From Planctomycetota bacterium (lineage in GTDB: Bacteria; Planctomycetota; Planctomycetia; Gemmatales; Gemmataceae), in the NCBI GenBank assembly GCA_021413735.1, contig JAIOPV010000213.1, positions 1-61,069 on the forward strand: a stretch of 61,069 nt of DNA. The letters are read 5' to 3'. This document shows, piece by piece, positions 17,462-26,260 of the stretch. Position 1 is the stretch's first letter, and each line of letters opens with the position of its first letter. The notes below the pieces were generated by a model that searched no databases, was not told the DNA's origin, and was given only the letters and a program-made list of their open reading frames with translations. Both the position numbers and the translations under genes were made by a program.

Positions 17462-19129
17462 ATGAACTCTCAGTGTCCACCTCCTGAATCTCTGCGGATG
17501 CTCTTCGAAGGAGCACGACCACCACAGAATGCTGCGGGGTTGTTGAAGCATCTCGAAGATTGCCACGAATGTCGCGAAAAGCTCGCAACTCTTTTGCCAG
17601 GCGTGGAAGTGCCTGGGGTGTACCTGCCCGAGAACTTCTGGAGCGCCGCGAGCACGGCGGAACACCCCGTCGCGGATACGGCTGGCCACACGGTTGTTCA
17701 ACCACTCGAGAGCGGCTCCGGGGTGTTTTCGCCCGCTAAACCTCGGCAGGTGTTTGAAGTTCCGCGACGTCTGGGAGGCTACGAAATTCTCCGAGTCCTG
17801 GGTCGGGGCGGCATGGGGTTAGTCTTGAAAGGGTTCGACGCACCGTTGAACCGCTTTGTCGCGGTGAAGTTGTTGTTCCCTCATCTCGCGACGAATGATG
17901 TTTATCGGCGTCGATTTGCTCGTGAAGCACGGTCGGCGGCGACGATTGGCAGCGATCACGCGACTGCGGTGTATTCCGTCGGTGAAGAAGGCGATGCTCC
18001 GTACATCGTGATGGAGTACATCGCGGGAGAGGATCTTGAGACTCGCCTCAACCGTGACGGTCGGCTTCCGATCCCGCTCGCGATTTGCATTGCGAGACAG
18101 GTCGCGGCGGGGTTGGCAGCGGCGCACTCGCAGGGTATCGTACATCGCGACATCAAGCCCGCGAACGTTCTGTTGGAGAATAGTTCCGGGACCGAACATC
18201 AATTGCACCGCGACTGCGCCATTCGCGTGAAGATCACGGATTTCGGCATCGCGAAATCGTCGAGTATGCCTGGCATCACGGGTGTGCAGGAGACAGTCGG
18301 CACGCCAGAGTACATGGCTCCCGAGCAAATCTCGGGCGAACCGCTCGATCCTCGGAGTGATCTGTATTCTCTTGGCGTGACGCTTTACCGAATGGTCTCG
18401 GACCAGCTCCCGTTCACAGGGAAAACAGCGATTGCGTGCTTCACGCAACATTTCAGCAAAGAACCACCTTCGCTGACGGCTCACGTTGCCGATCTTCCCG
18501 CGTGGTTCGAATCGCTCATTCTTCGCTTACTTCGCAAAGACCCTGCCGAGCGCGTGCAGACAGCAGCGGAAGTCGTGCGATTGCTCGACGACGGTTACGC
18601 TCACCTTCAGGGTCCGCCAACCGATCCCGAGGATAAGCGGCTCGCGGTGTTGCGAAGTTATCGCGTACTCGACACCGCTTCGGAACAGGCATTCGACGAC
18701 CTCACATTCCTTGCGGCGCACATCTGCGGCACTCCGATCGCGATGGTCTCGCTCATCGACGAAGACCGCCAGTGGTTCAAGTCGAAGGTGGGTTTGTCGA
18801 TAACCCAGACAGCGAGGAATATCTCGTTTTGCCAGCACACCATCCGCGGGACGACCCCCCTGATTGTCAGCAACGCTGCGACCGATCCGCTATTCGCAGA
18901 CAATCCCACAGTCCGACAAGAACCGAACATTCGTTTCTATGCGGGTGTGCCGCTGATTGACCCGGAGGGTTGTGCGTTGGGTTCTCTGTGCGTGCTCGAC
19001 CGAGTGGCACGCGGGTTGACTTCGGATCAGGTTTCCGCGCTGAGCGCGTTGGGTCGTCTTGTGATGACTCAACTTACGATGCGCCGCGAGTTGATGGAAC
19101 GCCGGGAAGCAGGCAAATCGACAACGTGA
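17462..19129 (+). CDS. Ser/Thr protein kinase with N-terminal zinc motif and C-terminal GAF domain
   Basis: The 555-residue protein (ATG 17462; a TTG seven codons earlier is possible). Residues 5-37 carry a His30-x3-Cys34-x2-Cys37 motif of the zinc-binding anti-sigma type. The kinase domain (about 107-385) has a glycine loop GRGGMG, catalytic Lys136, HRD 228-230 and DFG 260-262, so it should be active. A GAF domain (about 400-540; RNISFCQHTI and FYAGVPLIDPEG segments) may sense a small molecule or redox signal. No transmembrane segment is seen, so it is cytoplasmic. A 94-bp gap separates it from the large membrane protein downstream, suggesting cotranscription. Confidence 0.9.
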   Translation: MNSQCPPPESLRMLFEGARPPQNAAGLLKHLEDCHECREKLATLLPGVEVPGVYLPENFWSAASTAEHPVADTAGHTVVQPLESGSGVFSPAKPRQVFEVPRRLGGYEILRVLGRGGMGLVLKGFDAPLNRFVAVKLLFPHLATNDVYRRRFAREARSAATIGSDHATAVYSVGEEGDAPYIVMEYIAGEDLETRLNRDGRLPIPLAICIARQVAAGLAAAHSQGIVHRDIKPANVLLENSSGTEHQLHRDCAIRVKITDFGIAKSSSMPGITGVQETVGTPEYMAPEQISGEPLDPRSDLYSLGVTLYRMVSDQLPFTGKTAIACFTQHFSKEPPSLTAHVADLPAWFESLILRLLRKDPAERVQTAAEVVRLLDDGYAHLQGPPTDPEDKRLAVLRSYRVLDTASEQAFDDLTFLAAHICGTPIAMVSLIDEDRQWFKSKVGLSITQTARNISFCQHTIRGTTPLIVSNAATDPLFADNPTVRQEPNIRFYAGVPLIDPEGCALGSLCVLDRVARGLTSDQVSALSALGRLVMTQLTMRRELMERREAGKSTT

Positions 19130-19223
19130 ATCCTGCCTTCGTCAATCGCGGTTGTGGCCATCGAACGCTTGTGTGTAGAGTGTGCAGCCCTTGTACATCC
19201 TCTACCCGTCGGATCGAGCGATC

Positions 19224-22200
19224 ATGGCCGAACCCGAAAAGCACGAAGGATCGTCGAAGACCCAATCCTTACCCTGGCTCGTCCTCTCCGGCATCGTCGG
19301 TCTGTACGCTGTCAATGCGCCGGCTCCACACAGCGGGCCAAGCACCACGGGCGGAACAAAAGACGCCAAACTCGTCACGAAACAGGATCAACCCGACCGT
19401 GGTGGGCGCGTTCCAAACAACGATCCACTGCTGAAGCCGATTGAGGACTTCCACTCGAATCGCGAAGGCGACTGGGTTCCCGCCGATCTGCCCAAAGAGA
19501 TTCACGGCTACAAAACTGAGTTCGTCATCGCCACGGTGCCCGATCCGATTGATTCGCCGTTCGGGTATGCGTTCGATCAGGTCGTGGACGCCATCCAACG
19601 CGGCGTTCAGGAGAAAGACGGCTACGTCCTTGATCGTGCGTGGTTGCCGTGGGATGCAGATCGAAAAGCGAAGCCGCCCGAGGTGGGTAAGGAGCCGATT
19701 CAGCTTCGCGACACGACGCCGGGCGTGCTGCTGTTCAGACACGGCAAGGACAACGCTCGTGGCGTGAAGAGCAATTCGTTGTGCGTGGTGTTTCTCGTCG
19801 GTGAAACGCCGGTCGGCGGCATTCACAAGCTCGCGTTCACTCGTTGTTTGAAGCTCATCGCGCAGTCGGGAGCGGCTGCCGAGGAACCGGTGCGGATCGT
19901 CGGACCGTATTTCACGGGTTCGCAAACTTCGCTGCAATTCGCGATCGAGGATTGGCTTCGCGGGTCGGATTCGGGGTCGTGGTGGTGTCCGCATCGGCAC
20001 GCACGGTTCCGCGTCATTGTCGGCAACGCTTCGGGTATGCGCGTGAAGGATTTCTTCCGTGAGAAATGGAGCGCCGATCGGGTTGAGATGGCTGCAACCA
20101 TGATTCCGTCGCGAGTTCAACTCAACGCCGTGCTGCACTTCCTCGCGAAGCGCGACGGTGCCCGTTCAACCGACGTTATCAGCAGCAAGGTTGCCGACAG
20201 AGTGCCGGGTCGAGTGGCGATTCTCACGGAGTCGAACACGGGCTTCGGCAAGTCGGTCGCGAGTGTTGGGAACAACGACGATATCGCGGTTTTGCGGTTT
20301 CCGCTGCACGTCTCGCGGTTGAAGACGGAGTACGCACAACTCTTCCGCAAGCAGGATCAGCAGGCGGGTTTGCCAGCGACCGCAACCATCGCGGCAAGCG
20401 GCTTTGAAGATGCGGGCGGCGTCGCTGAGGGCGTGCCCGCTCAGGGCGGTGCTGCGACCGTTGCTGCAAACAATGCGGTGCTTGCGAACATCCTCTCGAC
20501 GATCTCACGCGAACGCTTCCGTTATGTCGGCGTCATGGCAACCGACACGCGAGACAAGCTATTCCTCATTCGGCTCATTCGCGAATTCTGCCCGGACGTG
20601 CATATTTTCGTGACGCAGTCCGATCTGTTGCTGGCGCATCCGGATTACCTCTACCACATGAAGGGCGTGATCGTCGGCTCGACGTATCCGCTGTTCCCGA
20701 CAGGGCAGAAGTGGTCGAACCCGAATTCCTCGGAACGGTTGCTCGTTTCCAGCGCCGCGGCCCAAGGTTACTACAACGCGACGCTCGCCACGTTCGGGCT
20801 CCACGATCAGATGCTCGAGTACGGCCCTCCGGGATTCGCGACCGGTCCGGATGTGCCGAATGATCGGCCGCCGGTGTGGGTGAGCATGATCGCACCCAAC
20901 GGCGAGTTCGTGCCGTTACAGTTGTTCACCGGGTACGAAGACCCGAACGGATACATATTGCGGAAGCCAAGCGGCGGCACGGCTCCGGCCCCGAACGGCC
21001 TCGAATATCCTGGCTCGCTGTATCTCGTCGGGCTGGGTTTAGCGGGCTTCTGGCTGTTCCTCGCGTTCAAGTGCTGGCGTGCTCAGGGCGTGTGGGGGGT
21101 TGGCTCCTCGTTGAGCGGTCATGCGTCGGCGGTGGGCGTGTTCCGCACCGTGCTGCTCGGGGCACAGCTTCTCTTCGCGGTGGCGCTGCTCACGCTCGTG
21201 TCGGCCAGGGTCGAACACACGGGTTACGGTTCACTGCAGGATATCGCAGTGCTGTCGACCGCCGGGTTGATGTGGGCGCTGTTCGTGGTGACGGCTCTAC
21301 GGGGCGTTTCCTTCAAGCGGCCGATTCAGGGGCCAGGTTCGCGAAGCTGGCGCTGGGATGCTGCGAATCTCGTCATCATCGTGGGATTGCTGACCGTGAC
21401 CGCGTTGTTCCTCGCACGTTTCTGGAACGTCAGCGACCGATCGCACCGTGCGTTATTCTTCGTGCGGGCGGTCGATCTCGCGTCGGGCTTGTCGCCGCTG
21501 ACGCCGTTGTTCCTGATGTGTGCTGCGGTCACGGCGGGGGCGTACTTCCAACTCGAACGGCAAGACCTCGCACGCCGATCGCGGGTGCCGTCGCCGTTCC
21601 CGTCGGATGCGGAACGGGTGTTCGATCCGCTCACGGATCAGGATCGCCGCCTGAAGGTGGAGATGACGCCTGGGCGGTTCTGGAAACGCCACAGACTTCC
21701 GTTGATCGGGCTATTCGCGGGGTTGGCGGTCGCTGGCTCGACGCTCTGGCGGCACTCGCTTCCGACCGTCGAGGGCAACGCGTGGGATATGCTGTTCGCC
21801 GTCGGCTTCATGGGAATTTACGCATTCGTCGCGCTGACCATCTTCCAGATGATTATGCTGTGGCGGCAGACGAAGGGCTTGCTCTCGACGCTCGCCCAGA
21901 TGCCGTTGATGCGTGTCTTCTCGCGGCTGCCTGCTCGCGTGTCGGGCGTCATCACGAAGCACCTTTACAGCCGATCTGCGCAGCCATTGATGTTGCAGGT
22001 CACGGTTCACCAACTTCGGCAACTCGCTGACGCTGCGAAGGCCGATCCGACTGCTCCCGAAACGATGCGTGAGCTCGTGTCGGTAGCCGATCATGCCGAG
22101 GCGAAGTTGCAGGAGTTCACGAATCCTGCGCATGGCAAGGCCGGCGATCCGGCCGACGAAATTGCGCTGCGAGAGATGCTTTCGACCGCCACGGCGAAGG

Positions 22201-22697
22201 GGCTTGCGGCACTTTCGCCACGGTGGAAGTCGTTGCCGACCGATGAGGCGTTCGGAGCCGCTCCTGCTGCGGTTGGCACTGCGAACGCGGATCCTGCGTG
22301 GGTGACGCGAGCCGAGGAGTTGGTTGCGACGCAGTTGGTGAACTACATGGGTCAGTTCTTCATTCAGTTGCGCAGCTTGATGCTCGCGGTACTGGTGTGT
22401 TCGTCGCTGCTGTTGATCTCGGCAACATCGTATCCGTTCCACCCGGAGCGGTTGCTGCTTGTGCTCCTGCTCGGGCTTGTCGGCGTGGGGATGGGCTGTG
22501 TGGTGTATGTGTTCCTCGACATGAGCCGCGATGAGGCGATTGGGCGAATTGCGAAATCGAGTGGTCGCTTCTCGTTCGACGCGGGCTTCCTGGGTTCGTT
22601 CTTCACATATGTGGTGCCGACGCTCGGTATCCTCGTGGCCCAGCTCTCGGGAACCTTCCGCTGGGCACTGGAACCGATCCTGCGAGTGGTGAAGTAA
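19224..22697 (+). CDS. Large polytopic membrane protein with sensor-like exported domain
   Basis: The 1157-residue protein starts at ATG 19224; an earlier start at 19182 is possible. One hydrophobic segment near the N-terminus (LPWLVLSGIVGLYAVNA) is followed by about 550 residues likely outside the membrane. Phrases such as RVAILTESNTGFGKSVASV and VKGVIVGSTYP-like strands recall type I periplasmic binding folds, but this is inference. From about residue 590 there are roughly ten hydrophobic helices in two blocks (seven, then three), split by a charged helical region at about 880-1030. I do not recognise a named family. Position after the GAF-kinase suggests a shared signalling role. Confidence 0.75.
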   Translation: MAEPEKHEGSSKTQSLPWLVLSGIVGLYAVNAPAPHSGPSTTGGTKDAKLVTKQDQPDRGGRVPNNDPLLKPIEDFHSNREGDWVPADLPKEIHGYKTEFVIATVPDPIDSPFGYAFDQVVDAIQRGVQEKDGYVLDRAWLPWDADRKAKPPEVGKEPIQLRDTTPGVLLFRHGKDNARGVKSNSLCVVFLVGETPVGGIHKLAFTRCLKLIAQSGAAAEEPVRIVGPYFTGSQTSLQFAIEDWLRGSDSGSWWCPHRHARFRVIVGNASGMRVKDFFREKWSADRVEMAATMIPSRVQLNAVLHFLAKRDGARSTDVISSKVADRVPGRVAILTESNTGFGKSVASVGNNDDIAVLRFPLHVSRLKTEYAQLFRKQDQQAGLPATATIAASGFEDAGGVAEGVPAQGGAATVAANNAVLANILSTISRERFRYVGVMATDTRDKLFLIRLIREFCPDVHIFVTQSDLLLAHPDYLYHMKGVIVGSTYPLFPTGQKWSNPNSSERLLVSSAAAQGYYNATLATFGLHDQMLEYGPPGFATGPDVPNDRPPVWVSMIAPNGEFVPLQLFTGYEDPNGYILRKPSGGTAPAPNGLEYPGSLYLVGLGLAGFWLFLAFKCWRAQGVWGVGSSLSGHASAVGVFRTVLLGAQLLFAVALLTLVSARVEHTGYGSLQDIAVLSTAGLMWALFVVTALRGVSFKRPIQGPGSRSWRWDAANLVIIVGLLTVTALFLARFWNVSDRSHRALFFVRAVDLASGLSPLTPLFLMCAAVTAGAYFQLERQDLARRSRVPSPFPSDAERVFDPLTDQDRRLKVEMTPGRFWKRHRLPLIGLFAGLAVAGSTLWRHSLPTVEGNAWDMLFAVGFMGIYAFVALTIFQMIMLWRQTKGLLSTLAQMPLMRVFSRLPARVSGVITKHLYSRSAQPLMLQVTVHQLRQLADAAKADPTAPETMRELVSVADHAEAKLQEFTNPAHGKAGDPADEIALREMLSTATAKGLAALSPRWKSLPTDEAFGAAPAAVGTANADPAWVTRAEELVATQLVNYMGQFFIQLRSLMLAVLVCSSLLLISATSYPFHPERLLLVLLLGLVGVGMGCVVYVFLDMSRDEAIGRIAKSSGRFSFDAGFLGSFFTYVVPTLGILVAQLSGTFRWALEPILRVVK

Positions 22698-22705
22698 GTT
22701 CGGAA

Positions 22706-22768
22706 CGTTTAGCGGTCGCCGCACCGCGGCGACGTGCCTGATCGCCGCGTTGCGGCGACCGCTAAACG
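22706..22768. repeat. Perfect 18-bp inverted repeat after the membrane protein gene
   Basis: The arm CGTTTAGCGGTCGCCGCA at 22706-22723 pairs exactly with 22751-22768; the 27-nt loop contains a second GC-rich stem (CGCGGCGA/TCGCCGCG). It lies 8 bp after the stop codon and may stabilise or end the transcript. Confidence 0.8.
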
Positions 22769-22850
22769 TGTTCCTTGGCCCTTCCCGTGTGACCACACGC
22801 GCCCTATCTTGATAGGTCTCAGGAAATTCGAGCGTCTTCGGAGTTGATTC

Positions 22851-23093
22851 ATGGCCACGAGAATGTCCACCCGCGTCCGTTACGACCAGATTCGTGACGA
22901 CCACGCAGCGAGCCGCACCGTCAACGGGCACCTCAAGCGGAAAGAACGCGCCAACCGCGACCTCCGCATGCTGCACCTCATCAAGACGGGCAAATACCCG
23001 TACATCCCAGCCGTGCAGACGTGGCTCAGCGATAAGTTCAACGTTCGCTTCAGCGAAGTGACCGAAGAACAGGCCAAGTCGCTGCTGAAGTGA
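22851..23093 (+). CDS. Small basic protein of unknown function
   Basis: The 80-residue protein has an ATG preceded by GGAG. Codon usage has the high GC3 of its neighbours, which supports a real gene. It is rich in Arg and Lys (HLKRKERANRDLRMLHLIKT) and has no signal peptide. No family recognised. It is convergent with the HNH nuclease gene. Confidence 0.65.
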   Translation: MATRMSTRVRYDQIRDDHAASRTVNGHLKRKERANRDLRMLHLIKTGKYPYIPAVQTWLSDKFNVRFSEVTEEQAKSLLK

Positions 23094-23108
23094 TCCTTCC
23101 GCGAGCCG

Positions 23109-23432
23109 CTAGTCCTCACTCGCGGCTCGCGCTGTCTCTTCGCTCGATCCAATGATTGCATACAATTCCGCAGGCGCAAATCCTGGCGGAACGGCGTCCC
23201 CACAGTGATGAGCCTCCGCTTTCTGGTGGCAGGCCGCACACAACGAAATCCCATTCTCCGCGACGTACCCGCCGTTTGGCATCTCGTGCCGATCAGTGAT
23301 GTGGTGCGCGTCGAGTTCTTCCTCGACCCGTTCTGGCGTCGAGGCATAACCGCAACCTCGGCAAGTCAACTCATCTCTGGCGAACACTGCCGCACGGAAT
23401 TTCCGACGGACTTCCTGTTTACTTCGGGACAC
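23109..23432 (-). CDS. HNH endonuclease
   Basis: The 107-residue protein most likely starts at GTG 23432, with GAGG upstream; a TTG at 23444 would add four residues. The HNH fold is visible: a CRGCG zinc pair, the histidines of LDAHHITDRHEM, an asparagine in the GYVAENGISLC segment and a second pair CAACH. These enzymes cut DNA at a metal-bound His. It is a stand-alone copy with no methylase, integrase or toxin partner next to it. Confidence 0.88.
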   Translation of the reverse strand: MSRSKQEVRRKFRAAVFARDELTCRGCGYASTPERVEEELDAHHITDRHEMPNGGYVAENGISLCAACHQKAEAHHCGDAVPPGFAPAELYAIIGSSEETARAASED

Positions 23433-23465
23433 GGCGCACCTCAAACTTGAAGACGGAGACCATCT

Positions 23466-23849
23466 TCAAGACCCAGCATCGGCGGGCGGGTTCGCGTCGT
23501 CCTTTGTCTTTTTGGGGCCGTGGGTTGCGCAGTAGGCGAACACCCGCGGGAATATCGGCACGAGTCCGAATACTCGGTGCCAGCGACGCTGTCGCATGAC
23601 GGCGGGGCGGTTGCAGTAATTGCAGCGCTGAGCGGTTCCGTCCGGGAGCCGAATCGCAGACTCCCAGCGAGCTTCACCATGCTCGGCGATTTCTTCCCGC
23701 GAGATGCCCCGCCGATCGAGTTCGCCTTCCATCAGATCGAGAGCGGCCGGTTCCATCCCATCTCGGTAAATCGTAACACGATCGAGCAATTCCTCGGTGT
23801 CCGCTCGGCGGATGAATTCCGCGACTTTGCGAAGGTCGAAACCCCTCAT
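23466..23849 (-). CDS. Small protein with C-terminal zinc-ribbon-like pairs
   Basis: The 127-residue protein starts at ATG 23849, preceded by GGAG. The N-terminal half is helical and acidic (KVAEFIRRADTEELLDRVTI). The C-terminal half holds a CNYC pair and a CATH group, possibly binding zinc. It lies upstream of, and on the same strand as, the HNH gene, with a 33-bp gap, so cotranscription is likely. I do not recognise the family. Confidence 0.68.
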   Translation of the reverse strand: MRGFDLRKVAEFIRRADTEELLDRVTIYRDGMEPAALDLMEGELDRRGISREEIAEHGEARWESAIRLPDGTAQRCNYCNRPAVMRQRRWHRVFGLVPIFPRVFAYCATHGPKKTKDDANPPADAGS

Positions 23850-24092
23850 CCGCACTCCTTCCAGCGAAACCAGCCACGATTCACGGGGTTGATGGGATGA
23901 ACTGCGCGAGTTTGGGAACGCGCGAACCAGTCGGCACGTCTCACAGGTTGGGATAGTGTCACCACCCAAACCGGAAAATTAGTGGACCGCGCTGTCGGTG
24001 GTGGTCTAAACTACACAAATACCCCCAAACCAAACAGTCACGCCGTCCCGGCCCCGACGCTCCGGGGCTCACTTGCAACGGGAGAAGACCGG

Positions 24093-26084
24093 ATGATTCG
24101 TCTACCCCTCACAGCCGCGCTCGCGGCCGGTCTCTTGTGGGGCGCTTCCAGCCCCGCTCGAGCACAAGACACCAAAGATCCCCCAATGGGAACGGGGTCG
24201 CCCCAAACGCAGAAGATCAACGAATTGATCCTCAAGGGGTATGAAACGATCGGTGTGAAGAAGGCGGCCGACAGGGCCACTGACCTCGAATTCATGCGTC
24301 GACTCTTCATCGACATTCTCGGTCGCATCCCAACCCCAGAAGAGATCTACGATTTCGAAATGGACAAGGCCGGTAACAAGCGCGCGAAGCTCGTTCACCG
24401 CGTCCTGAACGACACCCACTACCTCCCGAAAGACAAAACCGGCAAGCCGTTGACCGCGATTTCGGGCTTGAAGATGGCGAAGGAGGGTCTCGACTACCGC
24501 GATGCCTACGCCGCCAACTTCGCCGAACTGTGGACGAACTGGATGCTCAGCCGGAGCAACACTCACCCACAATACCGCGATCAATTCCGCGTGTGGCTGA
24601 CCGACCAGTTCGGCGGCAACAAGAAGTACCCAGAGGGGACCCCGTGGAACATTCTGGTTCAAGAAGTGATCGGGGCCAACGGCCGCACTGCGACGAATAA
24701 CGCCGTCGTGTTTGTGCTGCGTCACCTCGGTGATCCGCTTGTGGATGCCGAGGCCCGCAAGAAGGGCGAACGCGAAGAAGTTGGCAAGGACGGCAAGTTC
24801 GACGCCGTGCCGATCACTTCGCGAGTGACTCGCCTGTTCCTCGGCATCAAGACGCAGTGCGTGCAGTGTCACAACCACCCATTCAACAAGGAATACATCC
24901 AGTCGGACTTCTGGGGGATCAACGGCTTCTTCCGCCAGACCGACCGCAGCGGAAACACGAACGTCGCGGTGATGCGGAACAACATGACGGGCGAAATCGC
25001 ACCGGTCGCACAGCTCGAACTCCGCGATGAGCCAAGCTGGAACATGGCTGGCATCAACGATAGCGGTCTCGGCAAGGGCATGGTGCGCTACGAACGTCGT
25101 GACGGTCAGAAGTCTGCGACCGCTCCTGCGATGCTTCGCGACATTGCTCAGTTCCTCGACGGGGCCAAGTTCTCGGGCAAGCAACTCGCGGCAGGCGAAA
25201 TCCCGTCGAAGTTCACGGGCAAGACCCGTCGCCAGGTGCTCGGGCAGTGGGTCAGCGAGCACGACAACTTCGCCAAGGCATTCGTGAACCGGATGTGGGG
25301 CCACCTGTTCGGCCGTGGGCTCAACAAAGAACCGTCGGTTGACGACTTCAGCAGCAACAATGAACTCGTTCACCCGGAACTGCTCGACTACTTGGCCGCC
25401 GAGTTCGTGAAGTACAACTACGACCCGAAGCGACTGCTCGAGTGGATCTGCACGAGCGATGCGTACAACCTCAGCCACGTTGCCAGCAAGGGCACCGCGG
25501 ACCAGAAGTTCGACCCATACTTCGCTCGGATGCCACTGAAAGCACTGTCGCCTGAAGTACTCTTCGACGCCCTTGCCGTTGCGACTCGGGCCGAGACCCG
25601 CAAGGACGACAAGACCTACGCGACGCTGAAGGCCAACTGGACGCAAAAGTTGACCGCGAACTTCGGCGACGACGAAGGCAACGAAGTTAGCTTCAACGGC
25701 ACCGTCGTTCAGGCTCTGCTCATGATGAACGGCCGCGAAATCAACAACGAAGTTGGTGCAGGCAAGAAGGGCAGTGGCGGCGTGGTCGAAGATGTGATGA
25801 AGAAGAAGGGCACGAACCCAGCCGCGATCTACGACGAACTCTTCCTGATGACGATTAGCCGCCACCCATCGAAAGAAGAGGTCGCAAAGCTCGAGTACGT
25901 CCGCATGGGTAAAGATTCGGTTGACCTTGGCGGTGGCGCACCGCCGACACCAAAGGGGCCAACAAAGGGGCCAAAGGCTCCGCCGAAATCGCTCATTCCG
26001 GGTGCAGATATCGGCGACGTGACCTTCTACCAGGACGTGTTCTGGGCGCTTCTGAACAGCAGCGAGTTCATGCTCAATCACTAA
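24093..26084 (+). CDS. Secreted DUF1549/DUF1553 protein
   Basis: The 663-residue protein starts at ATG 24093 with a signal peptide (MIRLPLTAALAAGLLWGASS, cleavage after ARA). Residues about 60-260 match the DUF1549 region (FMRRLFIDILGRIPTPEEI) and include a QCVQCHNHPF motif, with Cys256, Cys259 and His260 forming a CxxCH pattern that could bind haem. DUF1553 follows (about 390-480; FVNRMWGHLFGRGLNKEPSV). Such proteins are abundant in planctomycetes and are often paired with DUF1501 proteins; here no DUF1501 gene is adjacent. An intrinsic terminator lies 25 bp after the stop. Confidence 0.92.
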   Translation: MIRLPLTAALAAGLLWGASSPARAQDTKDPPMGTGSPQTQKINELILKGYETIGVKKAADRATDLEFMRRLFIDILGRIPTPEEIYDFEMDKAGNKRAKLVHRVLNDTHYLPKDKTGKPLTAISGLKMAKEGLDYRDAYAANFAELWTNWMLSRSNTHPQYRDQFRVWLTDQFGGNKKYPEGTPWNILVQEVIGANGRTATNNAVVFVLRHLGDPLVDAEARKKGEREEVGKDGKFDAVPITSRVTRLFLGIKTQCVQCHNHPFNKEYIQSDFWGINGFFRQTDRSGNTNVAVMRNNMTGEIAPVAQLELRDEPSWNMAGINDSGLGKGMVRYERRDGQKSATAPAMLRDIAQFLDGAKFSGKQLAAGEIPSKFTGKTRRQVLGQWVSEHDNFAKAFVNRMWGHLFGRGLNKEPSVDDFSSNNELVHPELLDYLAAEFVKYNYDPKRLLEWICTSDAYNLSHVASKGTADQKFDPYFARMPLKALSPEVLFDALAVATRAETRKDDKTYATLKANWTQKLTANFGDDEGNEVSFNGTVVQALLMMNGREINNEVGAGKKGSGGVVEDVMKKKGTNPAAIYDELFLMTISRHPSKEEVAKLEYVRMGKDSVDLGGGAPPTPKGPTKGPKAPPKSLIPGADIGDVTFYQDVFWALLNSSEFMLNH

Positions 26085-26109
26085 GAGATTGAAGCCGGTT
26101 CCGCATGAA

Positions 26110-26137
26110 GCCCACCCGTTGTAACGGGTGGGCTTTT
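26110..26137 (+). terminator. Rho-independent terminator of the DUF1549/DUF1553 gene
   Basis: A 10-bp stem, GCCCACCCGT at 26110-26119 with ACGGGTGGGC at 26124-26133, has a TGTA loop and is followed by TTTT. Confidence 0.88.
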
Positions 26138-26146
26138 CTCTTGGTC

Positions 26147-26250
26147 GGTGCCGCGAGCCGAGTGGCACAACGACGGAGATGACAACGCTCTTGGTTCTCC
26201 CCGGAAGCAATCGGGAACTCCATCGCTCGTCCGGCTCGGCTCGCGGCACC
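26147..26250. repeat. Long-spaced 15-bp inverted repeat
   Basis: The arm GGTGCCGCGAGCCGA at 26147-26161 is the exact reverse complement of 26236-26250. It fills most of the space between two convergent genes. Confidence 0.7.
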
Positions 26251-26260
26251 TTCGGAAGAT

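Noticed and set aside
21711..22976. 421-codon reverse frame at the end of the large membrane protein
   Set aside because: Arg/His-rich shadow of a hydrophobic coding strand; it also spans the 22706 palindrome.
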